From assembly GCF_001456155.1 (NCBI RefSeq), contig NZ_CP013293.1:1116001-1180000 (forward strand): a stretch of DNA of 64,000 nt, given 5' to 3'. This document shows positions 1 to 9,867 of the stretch, piece after piece. Position 1 is the stretch's first letter. Every line of letters begins with the position of its first letter. The position numbers and the translations under genes are program-made. Origin of the DNA: Chryseobacterium sp. IHB B 17019. Its GTDB lineage: Bacteria; Bacteroidota; Bacteroidia; Flavobacteriales; Weeksellaceae. The notes beneath the pieces are model-generated. The model was not told the origin of the DNA. It did no database searches and saw only the letters and a list, made by a program, of their open reading frames with translations.

Positions 1-2720
1 AAATTGCGCCTGCTTTTTTATTGGCCAGTACAATGATACATGCGCAGATAGACTCTACGGCAAAAGAGAAAAAAATAGAGGAAGTTGTTTTGATTGGGTA
101 CGGAAAACAGAAGAAATCTGATGTTACAGGATCTATAACTTCTGTTACGGCAAAGGATTTTAATGGAGGAGCCACTTCTGCAGGACAATTGATTCAGGGG
201 AAAACACCAGGTGTTCAGATTACGAATAACAGTGGTGCACCGGGATCGGGAACGGCAATAAGAATCAGAGGAACCGCTTCTTTGAATGGTAATAATTCGC
301 CATTAATTGTAATTGATGGTGTTCCACAGGATTTTGTGGGTGTAAATGGAGTGTCAGATCCATTATCATTAATTAACCCAAATGATATTGAAACTTTTGA
401 TATCCTTAAGGATGCTTCTGCAACTGCAATCTATGGTAACCGTGCTACAAACGGGGTTATCTTGATAACGACAAAGAAAGGAAGCACAGGGAGATTTAGA
501 GTGAATTTTTCAACAGTAGCATCTATTTCCAGTAAAATGGGTAATGTAGATGTTCTGAATGCTGATGAATTTAGAAGTTTCGTTAATACGTATGCTTCGG
601 ATGCTTATAAAGCAAAATTAGGGAATTCAAATACCAATTGGCAGGACTTAATTTATCAAGACGCTTGGGGAACAGACAATAATGTTGCTTTTTCAGGAGG
701 AATTAAAGGTTTGCCTTATCGTTTATCTGTTGGATATAACGAGCAAAATGGTATTGTAAGAACGAACTCTTTTAGAAGAACATCAGTTGGCTTGAACTTA
801 AATCCTAAGTTTTTTGATAATCATTTATCTGTTAACATAAGTACAAAAGGGACATTTACAGATAACAGATTTGTTGATGGTGGTATTATTAAGTCTGCTA
901 CCTATTTTGATCCGACTCAACCAATATATTCAGGAAATTCTGATTACGGTGGTTATTATGAATGGTTATTAAATGGGGGGCTGAATGTAAACGCTAATGC
1001 CAATCCATTAGCAACAATGTTGGCAAATCACGATGTATCTTCGGTTTTAAGAGGTTTGGGGAATGTTCAGTTGGACTATAAATTCCATTTTCTTCCGGAT
1101 TTACATTTTAATGTGAATGCAGGATATGATTACACCAAAAGTGAAGGGCAGAAGAAGGTTGATGCCAGATATAAATCAGGATTCAATGATAAAGGAAGTG
1201 CTAATCTATATACCATGGAGAAGAAAAGTAAATTGTTGGAGACTTATTTTAATTATGTTAAAAATATTTCAGCAATTAATACAGGAATAGATCTTACTGC
1301 AGGATATTCTTACCAGGATTTTATTACTTCTATTCCGGGTGCTACTACTTATAGAGGAGTAGAACCTTTTATAACTGTCGGAAATAATTTTGAAACTCAA
1401 AATACCTTAATATCTTTCTACGGTAGAGCAATTTTTACGATCGCCAATAAGTATATCATTTCAGGGTCATTAAGAAGAGACGGCTCATCAAGATTCTTTA
1501 ATGGTACAAGAGACAATCTTTGGGGTAATTTCCCAGGAGTTTCTGTTGCATGGAAATTAAGTGAAGAAAGCTTTATTAAAAATATTGCATCAATAAGCAC
1601 ATTGAAATTAAGAGCAGGATGGGGAAAAACAGGACAGCAGGAATTACCGGCTTTAGATGGAAATAAACCATTTAATTATCCGGCATACGCGGCATACAAT
1701 CCAAGTGGAGTTGGGGCTGGATATCAGTTTGGAAATCAGTTTTATTTCATGTATCGTCCTAATATTTATAATCCAAATCTTACTTGGGAAACCACTACAA
1801 CAAAAAACATTGGATTGGATTACGGATTTTTAAATAACAGAATTACCGGTTCTATCGATTTATTCAGAAAGGATACGGAAGATTTATTGGTAAATACAAA
1901 TATCGCAGCTGGAGATTTGAGTAACCAAAACCTACTGAATGTAGGAAATATGAAAAATAGTGGGATTGAAGGTAGTATCACTGTGATTCCAGTGAAAAAT
2001 GAAAAAACTACTTGGGAAGTTAGTTTCAATGCAACTCATTATAAACCAGAAATAACTAAGCTTCTTGATAGAGCCGATGCAACATTTAATATTCCTGTCG
2101 GAGGAATTGAAGGTGGTTCCGGAAATACAATCCAGGCGCATGCTGTTGGCTACGCTCCTAACGCTTTCTGGGTGTATCAACAAGTGTATGACGGAAGTGG
2201 AAAACCGGTTGACGGAGTTTATGTTGACAGAAACAATGATGGTATTATTAATACTTTAGATAAATATTACTACAAATCAACAACACCGGATGCTATTTTA
2301 GGTTTTTCAACAAAATTATCTGTAAAAGAATGGGATTTTGGATTAAGTGCGAGAGCTGTATTAGGGAATTATGTCTATAATAATGCTGCTTCAAATAGCT
2401 CACTGCAATCTGCATCTACCAATGAATATTTGCAAAATGTATACTCAACGGCACCTGTTTACCAATTTCAGGTTCCGCAGTATTTTTCAGATTTATATAT
2501 AGAAAATGCATCTTTTTTAAGATTGGATAATGTAAATGTTGGATACAATTTTGGTGAGGTTTTCACTAAAGGAAGCAATCTTAAAGTGTATGCTATGGCT
2601 CAGAATGTTTTTGTTATTTCAAAATATTCTGGCATTGACCCTGAGGTTTTTGGAGGAATAGATAATGGGTATTATCAGATGCCGAGAATTTATTCATTAG
2701 GTTTTAATTTTCAATTTTAA
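1..2720 (+). CDS. susC: SusC-like TonB-dependent outer membrane porin, 5' end cut by window
   Basis: Imports oligosaccharides, here probably maltodextrins, across the outer membrane together with the SusD-like lipoprotein encoded 12 bp downstream. The frame is open to base 3, and the first visible residues (IAPAFLLASTMIHAQ) look like the end of a signal peptide, so only a few codons are missing. A TonB-box-like stretch (EEVVLIGYG) and the plug domain (starting near SDVTGSI) follow at once. The protein therefore lacks the carboxypeptidase-like N-terminal extension many SusC proteins carry. The rest, about 700 residues, is a TonB receptor barrel ending in an aromatic strand (YSLGFNFQF). Its starch role is inferred from the GH97 and GH13 neighbours. 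Start codon lies outside the window. Confidence 0.93.
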   Translation, partial: IAPAFLLASTMIHAQIDSTAKEKKIEEVVLIGYGKQKKSDVTGSITSVTAKDFNGGATSAGQLIQGKTPGVQITNNSGAPGSGTAIRIRGTASLNGNNSPLIVIDGVPQDFVGVNGVSDPLSLINPNDIETFDILKDASATAIYGNRATNGVILITTKKGSTGRFRVNFSTVASISSKMGNVDVLNADEFRSFVNTYASDAYKAKLGNSNTNWQDLIYQDAWGTDNNVAFSGGIKGLPYRLSVGYNEQNGIVRTNSFRRTSVGLNLNPKFFDNHLSVNISTKGTFTDNRFVDGGIIKSATYFDPTQPIYSGNSDYGGYYEWLLNGGLNVNANANPLATMLANHDVSSVLRGLGNVQLDYKFHFLPDLHFNVNAGYDYTKSEGQKKVDARYKSGFNDKGSANLYTMEKKSKLLETYFNYVKNISAINTGIDLTAGYSYQDFITSIPGATTYRGVEPFITVGNNFETQNTLISFYGRAIFTIANKYIISGSLRRDGSSRFFNGTRDNLWGNFPGVSVAWKLSEESFIKNIASISTLKLRAGWGKTGQQELPALDGNKPFNYPAYAAYNPSGVGAGYQFGNQFYFMYRPNIYNPNLTWETTTTKNIGLDYGFLNNRITGSIDLFRKDTEDLLVNTNIAAGDLSNQNLLNVGNMKNSGIEGSITVIPVKNEKTTWEVSFNATHYKPEITKLLDRADATFNIPVGGIEGGSGNTIQAHAVGYAPNAFWVYQQVYDGSGKPVDGVYVDRNNDGIINTLDKYYYKSTTPDAILGFSTKLSVKEWDFGLSARAVLGNYVYNNAASNSSLQSASTNEYLQNVYSTAPVYQFQVPQYFSDLYIENASFLRLDNVNVGYNFGEVFTKGSNLKVYAMAQNVFVISKYSGIDPEVFGGIDNGYYQMPRIYSLGFNFQF

Positions 2721-2732
2721 TTAGTAAGTAAG

Positions 2733-4331
2733 ATGAAATCAAATAGATTAACAAAAAAAATAATATTAACAGCGGCTGTAGTCGGATTGTTATCAGTTAC
2801 ATCATGTATAAAAGATCTGGAAAGAGAGCCGATTACGGATGTTACATCAGCAAGTATTTTCAAAGATTTTGCTAATTATCCTAACGCTTTAGCCAAACTA
2901 TACGGTGGCCTTGCAATTGGAGGACAGGTAAGCGGTGATGGAGGAAACTATCCGGATAGTGATATTAATGGGATTAATGGAGGTTTTTCTCAATACACAA
3001 GGCTTTTATATACATTAAATGTAATTTCTACAGATGAAGCAGTAATTGGCTGGAATGATGGGAATTTACACACCATTCATAAAATGACATGGGACTCTTC
3101 CAATGAGTTCATTGCCGCAGCATATTACAGAGTATATACAGAAATCGCTTTTTGTAACGAATTCCTAAGAAACGTAACGGATGAGAAATTAGCATCTAAC
3201 GGTATTTCCGGAGATAATTTGACGGAAGCAAAATATATGCGTGCCGAAGCGAGATTCTTGAGGGCACAATCGTATTACCATGCTTTAGATATGTTTGGAA
3301 ATGTACCTTTTGTTGACGAAACTTATCTTCCGGGTTCTGTAAATCCGCCTCAGAGAATAGAAAGAGCAGCACTTTTCAATTATGTAGAGCAAGAATTACT
3401 GGCTTGTGCTAATGAATTAAAAGACGCTAGAACAAACGCTTATGGAAGAGCAGACAAAGCTGCAGCATGGGCATTATTGGCAAGATTGTATCTTAATGCA
3501 AGTGTTTATACAGGTACACAAAGAAATAATGACGTTATTACTTATTGTAACAAGGTTATTGCTGCTGGATACTCTTTAAAACCTAATTATGGTTCCTTAT
3601 TCTTAGCCGATAATAATGTAAACAACTCTGAAGCAATTTTTACTGTTAATTTTGACGGTATCAATACTCAGACTAATGGGGGAACAACCTATTTGGTGCA
3701 TGCCGCAGTTGGAGGCACTATGCCTGCAGCGGATTTTGGCATCAATGGTGGATGGAGTGGTATCAGAACTACAAAAGCTTTTGTCAATAAATTCCCGACA
3801 AGTGGTGTAGATAAAAGAGGAAATTTCTATACGGCAGGTCAGAACTTAGAAATCAATGATTTAGGTTCATTTAATGACGGTTATGCCTTTATCAAATTTA
3901 AAAATGTTAAAAGCGATGGAACTCCCGGAGCTCATAACAATTGGGTAGAAGCAGATATTCCTTTATATCGTTTGGCTGATATTTATCTGATGTATGCAGA
4001 AGCAACTTTGAGGGGCGGAAACGGAAATCTTGCTACGGCAGTTGATTATGTAAATCAGTTAAGACAAAGAGCTTACGGTAATACGAGCGGGAATGTAACT
4101 TCGATCAATTTAGACTTTATTTTGGATGAAAGAGCAAGAGAATTATCTTGGGAGCTTACAAGAAGAACAGACCTGATCAGATATGGAAAATTCACAACAG
4201 GTGATTATGTATGGCCTTGGAAAGGGAATATAAAAGACGGAAAAGCCGTAGAAAGCTATAGAAATCTTTATCCGATTCCTGCAAAGGATATTGTTGCAAA
4301 CCCTAATTTGGTTCAAAATCCCGGCTATTAA
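2733..4331 (+). CDS. susD: SusD/RagB family nutrient-binding outer membrane lipoprotein
   Basis: Surface lipoprotein that acts as the glycan-capturing lid on its SusC partner. The N-terminus is a lipoprotein signal with lipobox LSVTSC (Cys25), followed by IKDLE. The helical, TPR-like SusD fold is suggested by the YMRAEARFLRAQSYYHALDMFGNVPFV block and by the C-terminal block where ILDERARELSWE and the RRTDLIRYGKF segment stand, both typical of RagB/SusD proteins. At 532 residues it has normal family length. It begins 12 bp after susC and is followed 20 bp later by the SusE-like gene, so the three are almost certainly co-transcribed. Substrate is inferred from context. Confidence 0.95.
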   Translation: MKSNRLTKKIILTAAVVGLLSVTSCIKDLEREPITDVTSASIFKDFANYPNALAKLYGGLAIGGQVSGDGGNYPDSDINGINGGFSQYTRLLYTLNVISTDEAVIGWNDGNLHTIHKMTWDSSNEFIAAAYYRVYTEIAFCNEFLRNVTDEKLASNGISGDNLTEAKYMRAEARFLRAQSYYHALDMFGNVPFVDETYLPGSVNPPQRIERAALFNYVEQELLACANELKDARTNAYGRADKAAAWALLARLYLNASVYTGTQRNNDVITYCNKVIAAGYSLKPNYGSLFLADNNVNNSEAIFTVNFDGINTQTNGGTTYLVHAAVGGTMPAADFGINGGWSGIRTTKAFVNKFPTSGVDKRGNFYTAGQNLEINDLGSFNDGYAFIKFKNVKSDGTPGAHNNWVEADIPLYRLADIYLMYAEATLRGGNGNLATAVDYVNQLRQRAYGNTSGNVTSINLDFILDERARELSWELTRRTDLIRYGKFTTGDYVWPWKGNIKDGKAVESYRNLYPIPAKDIVANPNLVQNPGY

Positions 4332-4351
4332 TCCTTAAAAACACTATTAAA

Positions 4352-5458
4352 ATGAAATATTTATTTAAAATATTAGCAGTAGCCTTTATAAGCCTTCTAA
4401 TAATTTCTTGTGAAAAGGATGAAGATCAGGCGATTTTAGGAGAAGGGACAACACCTACTTTAAAAGCAGATAAAACAGCAATAGTCTTATTAAAAGACGA
4501 TGAAGCTGATCCTGCCGTAAAATTCGACTGGACAAATCCAAAGTTTCAGACTCAGGTAGCGCTTAAAAATACATTACAAGTTGCAAAAGCGGGTACAAAT
4601 TTCCAAAGTTCTGGAGAATCAATTGTTACAGCAAATGATTTAACAACAACTTACACGGTAGGAGATTTCAATAAACTAATGCTTGATAGCGGACTTATTC
4701 CGGGTATTGCTACATCAATCGAAATAAGGCTTAAATCTGAAGTGGGGCCTACTGTATTATATTCTAGTCCGGTTATGATGACAGTGACACCATATCTTAC
4801 AGAATTCCCATCCTTCTACATCGTAGGAGAAGCATCTGCAGTAGGCTGGAATGCCGGAACAGCACAAATGCTTTACAAAAAAGATAATTTTTCCACTATT
4901 TATACCTATTTGGAAAGCGGGAAAGCGTTTAGATTTTTAGGACAGCAGGATTGGGGACCATTAAATTACAGCTTAGATGCCACGGGAATGAATGCCGGAA
5001 ACAAATATTTCAAAACCTGGTCTACAAATTTAGCGCCTTCAACTCCTGAGAATATGCAGTTTAACGGAGCAACGGGAATGTATAAAATTGTAATTGATGC
5101 TGATGCAGCCGTGAAATCAATCACAGTTTCTGCATCACCGATCAACAACTGGAATCCGGCTAACTTATATATGGTAGGAACAGTTAATGGATGGAACGCC
5201 GGAACAGCTATCCCAATGACAAGCTTGGGAAATGGAAAATTTGAGCATACGATTACTCTTCCTGCAGCTTCTGAATTTAAATTTTTAGGACAACAAAGCT
5301 GGGGAGATCTGGATTGGGGAAATATTACTGCCGATGGAAATACAGGATTTCTGGGACCAAAAGGAAGCAATGGAAACATCAAATTTGATGGAACAGGAGG
5401 AAGTTATAAAGTTTCAGTGGATGTAAAACTGGGAGTTTATAAAATTCAGCCATTATAG
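4352..5458 (+). CDS. susE: SusE/SusF-like starch-binding outer membrane lipoprotein
   Basis: Accessory surface lipoprotein that holds starch near the SusCD importer. Lipobox LIISC puts the lipidated Cys at residue 20; the following EKDEDQ is acidic and resembles the export signal that sends flavobacterial lipoproteins to the cell surface. An Ig-like SusE N-terminal domain (about 30-150) is followed by two similar carbohydrate-binding modules, starting at FYIVGEASAVGWNAG (about 151) and LYMVGTVNGWNAG (about 272); each later repeats a FLGQQ.WG segment. Two modules match SusE better than SusF, which has three. It ends the binding part of the operon, 25 bp before a predicted terminator. Confidence 0.88.
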   Translation: MKYLFKILAVAFISLLIISCEKDEDQAILGEGTTPTLKADKTAIVLLKDDEADPAVKFDWTNPKFQTQVALKNTLQVAKAGTNFQSSGESIVTANDLTTTYTVGDFNKLMLDSGLIPGIATSIEIRLKSEVGPTVLYSSPVMMTVTPYLTEFPSFYIVGEASAVGWNAGTAQMLYKKDNFSTIYTYLESGKAFRFLGQQDWGPLNYSLDATGMNAGNKYFKTWSTNLAPSTPENMQFNGATGMYKIVIDADAAVKSITVSASPINNWNPANLYMVGTVNGWNAGTAIPMTSLGNGKFEHTITLPAASEFKFLGQQSWGDLDWGNITADGNTGFLGPKGSNGNIKFDGTGGSYKVSVDVKLGVYKIQPL

Positions 5459-5483
5459 TATTAATTAATATAATTTACATAGC

Positions 5484-5516
5484 AAAGTGTTGCTTTTTGG
5501 CAGCACTTTCTTTATT
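5484..5516 (+). terminator. Intrinsic terminator or attenuator between susE-like gene and GH97 gene
   Basis: AAAGTGTTGC pairs with GCAGCACTTT (one G-T wobble) around a 6-base loop, followed by CTTTATTTTT. It lies 25 bp after the SusE-like stop and 22 bp before the GH97 start. It may reduce transcription from the binding genes into the enzyme genes. Confidence 0.7.
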
Positions 5517-5537
5517 TTTAAGTTTTAAATAGTCATT

Positions 5538-7691
5538 ATGAAGAAAATTACAGTGGGGGCAATATTGTTCTCGATGATGTTTGTAGGTGTGAATGCACAA
5601 ACTTTAAAATCACCGGACGGAAAATTTGAAATGAACTTTCAGTTGAAACAGGGAGTTCCTTATTACAACCTGAAATACGACGGCAATGTAGTGGTAGAGG
5701 ATTCCAAATTGGGATTGAGATTGTTTAAAGATACGGCAATCAAATTCGCTTCCGAAGTCGCAAAACCTGAGGATGCAAAAAATGATTTAAATAATGGTTT
5801 TACCAAAACCGATGAAAAAAGAGACTCCAAAAACGAAACCTGGCAGCCTGTTTTAGGGGAAAAGAAAAATTATATCAACAATTACAATGAATTAGCAGTT
5901 ACATTAAATCAAGCTTCTTCAGATAGAAATATGATTGTAAAGTTCAGACTGTTTAATGACGGATTAGGCTTCAGATATGAATTCCCTCAGCAGAAAAATC
6001 TTAATTATTTTGTGATTAGGGAAGAAGATTCCGAAATTGATTTCCCAACCGACATGAAAGCCTGGTGGATTGCTGCAGACTACGATTCACAGGAATATCA
6101 GCCACAAACTTCAAACATTTCTGAAATTCCTTCAAAATGGGGCAGTTCTTTCGACAGCAACGCATCACAGCAGATGGTGAAAAATGCGGTACAGTCACCA
6201 TTAATGCTTAAAAAAGAAGGTAAGAATCCATTATATATCAATGTTGGAGAAGCCGCCGTTTTAGATTATCCGGCCTCTCATCTTGAAGTTGATGCTCAGA
6301 ATTTTAAGTTTAAAACTCACCTTACCCCAGACAGACAGGGAGCGAAAGGCTATATTCAGACTTCATCCGTATCACCTTGGAGAACGATTATCGTTTCCCC
6401 GAAAGCGGAGGAAGTGTTAGCATCAAAAATGATGTTTAATCTTAATGAACCGACAAAATATACCGATACCTCTTACATTCACCCGACAAAATACATGGGA
6501 GTCTGGTGGGAAATGATTATCGGAAAATCTCAATGGGCTTATTCTACGGCTGAAAATGTTCATTTAGATAAAACAGATTTCACCAAATTAACTCCCAATG
6601 GAAAACATGCGGCTAATAACGATAAAGTAAAAGAATACATCGACTTCGCCGCAGAAAACGGATTTGGAGGATTATTAATTGAAGGCTGGAATATCGGTTG
6701 GGAAGACTGGTTCGGTCATTCAAAAGAATTCGTTTTCGATTTTATCACGCCGTATCCTGATTTTGATATTAAAATGTTGAATGAATACGCTCATTCAAAA
6801 GGAATTAAGCTCATCATGCACCACGAAACTTCAGGCTCAGCAGCTAATTATGAAAGATGGTCGGATAAAGCATTCCAATTGATGAATAAATACGGTTACG
6901 ATGCCGTAAAAACGGGTTATGTAGGAGACATTATTCCAAGAGGTGAGCATCATTACTCTCAATGGACGATCAATCATTATTACAGAATTGCAGAAAAAGC
7001 CAACGAATATAAAATCATGGTGAACTCCCATGAATCCGTACGTCCGGGAGGAGAAAGCAGAACTTATCCGAATTGGATTTCCGCAGAAGCTGCAAGAGGA
7101 ACGGAATACGAGGCATTCGGAGGGAACAACCCTGACCATCAGACGATTTTGCCGTTTACACGATGGATGGGAGGCTCAATGGACTACACACCGGGGATTT
7201 TCCAGACCAAATTGGATTATTATTTCCCTGGAGACAAACGTTTTGTAAAAACCACTTTGGTTAAGCAGTTAGCGTTGTACGTTACCATGTATATGCCTCT
7301 TCAGATGGCGGCGGATTTACCGGAAAACTACAAAAGACACATGGATGCTTTCCAGTTTATCAAGGATGTTGCAGCTGATTGGGATGATACAAAAATATTA
7401 TCGGCAGAACCGGGCGATTATATTGTGACGGCAAGAAAAGCAAAAGGCACGGAAAACTGGTTTGTAGGCGGAATTACCGACGAAAATAAGCGGGATTACA
7501 CCGTAGATTTTTCTTTTTTAGATAAAGGAAAAAAATATGAAGCAACGATCTATGAAGACGGAAAAGATGCAGATTACATCAACAATCCTCAAAGCTACAA
7601 CATCTATAAAAAGCAGATCACCAGTAAATCAAAAATCAATTTCAAAATGGTAAGAAGCGGCGGATTTGCCATTTCAATAAAACCTTTGTAA
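5538..7691 (+). CDS. susB: Glycoside hydrolase family 97 alpha-glucosidase (SusB type)
   Basis: Hydrolyses alpha-glucosidic bonds of maltooligosaccharides to glucose, in the periplasm. A signal peptide ends near GVNAQ (residue 21). The 717 residues match GH97: N-terminal beta-sandwich, central barrel (about 300-600), C-terminal beta domain. Glu430 (MHHE), Glu499 (NSHE), Glu517 and Glu523 (AEAARGTE) fall at a constant offset of 9 from the residues I recall as the calcium and catalytic glutamates of Bacteroides SusB (439, 508, 526, 532). This points to the inverting subtype; the retaining subtype lacks the Glu at 499. It follows a possible attenuator and is separated from the GH13 gene by 226 bp of repeats. 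Confidence 0.95.
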   Translation: MKKITVGAILFSMMFVGVNAQTLKSPDGKFEMNFQLKQGVPYYNLKYDGNVVVEDSKLGLRLFKDTAIKFASEVAKPEDAKNDLNNGFTKTDEKRDSKNETWQPVLGEKKNYINNYNELAVTLNQASSDRNMIVKFRLFNDGLGFRYEFPQQKNLNYFVIREEDSEIDFPTDMKAWWIAADYDSQEYQPQTSNISEIPSKWGSSFDSNASQQMVKNAVQSPLMLKKEGKNPLYINVGEAAVLDYPASHLEVDAQNFKFKTHLTPDRQGAKGYIQTSSVSPWRTIIVSPKAEEVLASKMMFNLNEPTKYTDTSYIHPTKYMGVWWEMIIGKSQWAYSTAENVHLDKTDFTKLTPNGKHAANNDKVKEYIDFAAENGFGGLLIEGWNIGWEDWFGHSKEFVFDFITPYPDFDIKMLNEYAHSKGIKLIMHHETSGSAANYERWSDKAFQLMNKYGYDAVKTGYVGDIIPRGEHHYSQWTINHYYRIAEKANEYKIMVNSHESVRPGGESRTYPNWISAEAARGTEYEAFGGNNPDHQTILPFTRWMGGSMDYTPGIFQTKLDYYFPGDKRFVKTTLVKQLALYVTMYMPLQMAADLPENYKRHMDAFQFIKDVAADWDDTKILSAEPGDYIVTARKAKGTENWFVGGITDENKRDYTVDFSFLDKGKKYEATIYEDGKDADYINNPQSYNIYKKQITSKSKINFKMVRSGGFAISIKPL

Positions 7692-7703
7692 TGATACACA
7701 ACC

Positions 7704-7735
7704 ACTTTGTCAAAGTTTAAAATCTTTGACAAAGT
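7704..7735. repeat. REP-like nested palindrome, copy 1
   Basis: ACTTTGTCAAAG and CTTTGACAAAGT form a perfect 12-bp stem around the 8-base loop TTTAAAAT. It is the same element that flanks the RAYT gene at 38385 and 39001. It begins 13 bp after the GH97 stop codon and could also act as a terminator. Confidence 0.85.
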
Positions 7736-7758
7736 TTTTAAGTTAAAGAATTTTTAGG

Positions 7759-7852
7759 AGCTATTTCCCGCTATCCGCTCATACTCCTCGTTTCGCCGCT
7801 CCGTTTCACTTCGCGGCTTCACTGTGGGGTAACCGCTACTATCGGGGCTAGG
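7759..7852 (+). repeat. 94-bp dispersed repeat, copy 1
   Basis: Starts AGCTATTTCCCGCTATCC and ends CTATCGGGGCTAGG; the two ends are imperfect inverted repeats. Further copies lie at 13554-13647, 22249-22342 and, reversed, at 58582-58649. The interior of this copy has diverged and no longer shows the T-run/A-run stem of copies 2 and 3. It is bracketed by two direct copies of the ACTTTGTCAAAG palindrome. Confidence 0.85.
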
Positions 7853-7870
7853 AAAACAGCACACAATCAA

Positions 7871-7901
7871 ACTTTGTCAGAGTTTAAATCTTTGACAAAG
7901 T
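7871..7901. repeat. REP-like nested palindrome, copy 2
   Basis: ACTTTGTCAGAG pairs with CTTTGACAAAGT around TTTAAAT; one base in the left arm differs from the other copies. Same orientation as copy 1, 135 bp downstream of it, and 16 bp before the GH13 start codon. Confidence 0.82.
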
Positions 7902-7917
7902 TTTTAAAAATTTACAA

Positions 7918-9768
7918 ATGAAAAAAATATACATGATTTTCGCACTTTCAGCGGCTTCTGTCGCCTTTTCCCAGATTCAAAAAGTAGAACCCGCTTTCTG
8001 GTGGAAAGGAATGAAAAACCCGGAACTTCAGATTCTGGTTTACGGAAAAAATATTGCCGGTAATGAAATTGAACTGTCGGACGGCGTTCAAATTAAAGAT
8101 ATTCAGAAGGTTGAAAACCCGAACTATGTTTTTGTGACCGTCAATACCAACGAAATCAACGTTCCGAAGTTTAAAATTAATATTAAAAACGGAAAAAAGA
8201 ATATCGGTTCTTACACCTATGAATTAAAAGAAAGACGGGCCAACTCAGCTAACAGAGAATCTTTTACGTCAAAAGATGTAATGTACTTAATTATGCCTGA
8301 CCGTTTTGCCAACGGCGACGAAAAAAATGATTCAACCCCAGATTTAATCGAAAAAGCAAACAGAAATCTTCCCAACGGAAGACACGGCGGAGATTTACGC
8401 GGAATTATTAATAATTTAGATTATATCCAAAACTTAGGAGCCACCGCAGTCTGGCTCACCCCGGTGAATGAAGACAACGAAAAAGTTTACTCTTACCATG
8501 GCTATGCTCAAACCGATTTATATAAAATCGATGGACGTTACGGAACCAACGAAGAATACCGCGAACTTTCCCAAAAATTAAACAAAAGAAACATGAAACT
8601 GGTGATGGATTACGTCACCAATCACTGGGGAGTTTCCCATTGGATGATCAAAGATTTGCCGACAAAAGACTGGATTCACTGGTTCAACGACGGTGAAAAC
8701 GGTTTTAAACGCTCCAATTACAAAACAACAACCCAATTCGACACCAATGCTTCTGAAGTTGACAGAAAAGTAGCACTGGATGGGTGGTTTGACACCACAA
8801 TGCCCGATATTAATCAAAAAAATCCTTTGGTTTTAAAATATTTAACCCAAAATGCAATCTGGTGGATAGAATACGCTGAATTGGGCGGTTTCCGTGTAGA
8901 TACATATCCTTACAACGATAAAGAAGCCATGGCAAAATGGGCAAAAGCGATTACCGATGAATATCCAAAATTCAATATTGTTGGAGAAACATGGCTGAGT
9001 ACTGCCGGACAAATTTCAGCATGGCAAAAGGGTTCTAAGACAGGAGAGGCCGCAAATTACAATTCAAATCTTCCTTCTGTAATGGATTTTATGCTGTACG
9101 GAGATTTACCGAAAGCATTGAAAGAAAAAGAAGGCTGGGACACCGGAATGAATAAAATTTACAATGTTTTTACAAGCGATTTCCTGTATCCGGACATCAA
9201 TAACGTCATGGTTTTCTTTGAAAATCACGACACCGAAAGATGGAATGAGATTTTTAATGATGATCCGAAAGCGTATAAATTAGGATTAACTTTAATTTCA
9301 ACCGTCCGCGGAATTCCACAAATTTATTACGGTTCTGAAGTCGGAATGAGAGGCGACAAAAACAAAGGCGGTGATGCAGATATCCGCAGAGATTTTCCGG
9401 GCGGCTGGAAATCGGATAAGGTGAATGCTTTTAATCCATCCAATCAGACCTCAGAGCAAAAGGAATTTTATCAGTTTACGCAGAAATTATTGAACTGGAG
9501 AAAAGGAAAAGAAGTCATTCATACCGGAAAAACTAAAAATTTCGTTCCTCAGAATAATGTTTTTGTGTATTTTAGATACAACGAAAAAGAAAGCGTAATG
9601 GTTGTGCTAAATAATAACGAAAAAGATGAAACATTAGATTTAAAACGTTTCGATGAATCTCTGAAAGGGTTTTCCAAAGGAAAAGATGTAATTTCAAACC
9701 AAGAATTTTTACTACAGAATTCATTAACCATTCCAGCGAAAACCTCGATGATTATTGAATTAAAGTAA
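7918..9768 (+). CDS. Glycoside hydrolase family 13 alpha-amylase/neopullulanase (SusA type)
   Basis: Cuts alpha-1,4 bonds of maltodextrins after import. A signal peptide ends about residue 18 (SVAFSQ). An N-terminal beta domain of the cyclomaltodextrinase/neopullulanase type (about 22-108) precedes the barrel. The four GH13 regions are present: DYVTNH (231-236), GFRVD with nucleophile Asp328, VGETW with acid/base Glu357, and ENHD with Asp438. A small C-terminal beta domain follows. Length of 616 residues is normal for SusA-like enzymes. The products would feed the GH97 glucosidase and the MFS carrier encoded nearby. Codon use matches the neighbours. Confidence 0.95.
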   Translation: MKKIYMIFALSAASVAFSQIQKVEPAFWWKGMKNPELQILVYGKNIAGNEIELSDGVQIKDIQKVENPNYVFVTVNTNEINVPKFKINIKNGKKNIGSYTYELKERRANSANRESFTSKDVMYLIMPDRFANGDEKNDSTPDLIEKANRNLPNGRHGGDLRGIINNLDYIQNLGATAVWLTPVNEDNEKVYSYHGYAQTDLYKIDGRYGTNEEYRELSQKLNKRNMKLVMDYVTNHWGVSHWMIKDLPTKDWIHWFNDGENGFKRSNYKTTTQFDTNASEVDRKVALDGWFDTTMPDINQKNPLVLKYLTQNAIWWIEYAELGGFRVDTYPYNDKEAMAKWAKAITDEYPKFNIVGETWLSTAGQISAWQKGSKTGEAANYNSNLPSVMDFMLYGDLPKALKEKEGWDTGMNKIYNVFTSDFLYPDINNVMVFFENHDTERWNEIFNDDPKAYKLGLTLISTVRGIPQIYYGSEVGMRGDKNKGGDADIRRDFPGGWKSDKVNAFNPSNQTSEQKEFYQFTQKLLNWRKGKEVIHTGKTKNFVPQNNVFVYFRYNEKESVMVVLNNNEKDETLDLKRFDESLKGFSKGKDVISNQEFLLQNSLTIPAKTSMIIELK

Positions 9769-9781
9769 AACACTAACACAA

Positions 9782-9829
9782 ATTTTTTCACGAATTTCCA
9801 CAAATTATTAGTGTTATTCGTGAAAAAAT
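9782..9829. repeat. Inverted repeat in the GH13 to NTF2-like gap
   Basis: ATTTTTTCACGAAT (9782-9795) and ATTCGTGAAAAAAT (9816-9829) are perfect 14-base complements around a 20-base loop. It may end GH13 transcripts, but no separate T-tract follows, so a dispersed hairpin is equally possible. Confidence 0.65.
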
Positions 9830-9867
9830 TAGAGCCATTTGTGTTTAGAAAACAAAAAAAATTAATT

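Noticed and set aside
1..20. Truncated SusC as pseudogene
   Set aside because: The frame is open to the edge and the visible signal peptide shows that only the window cuts it.
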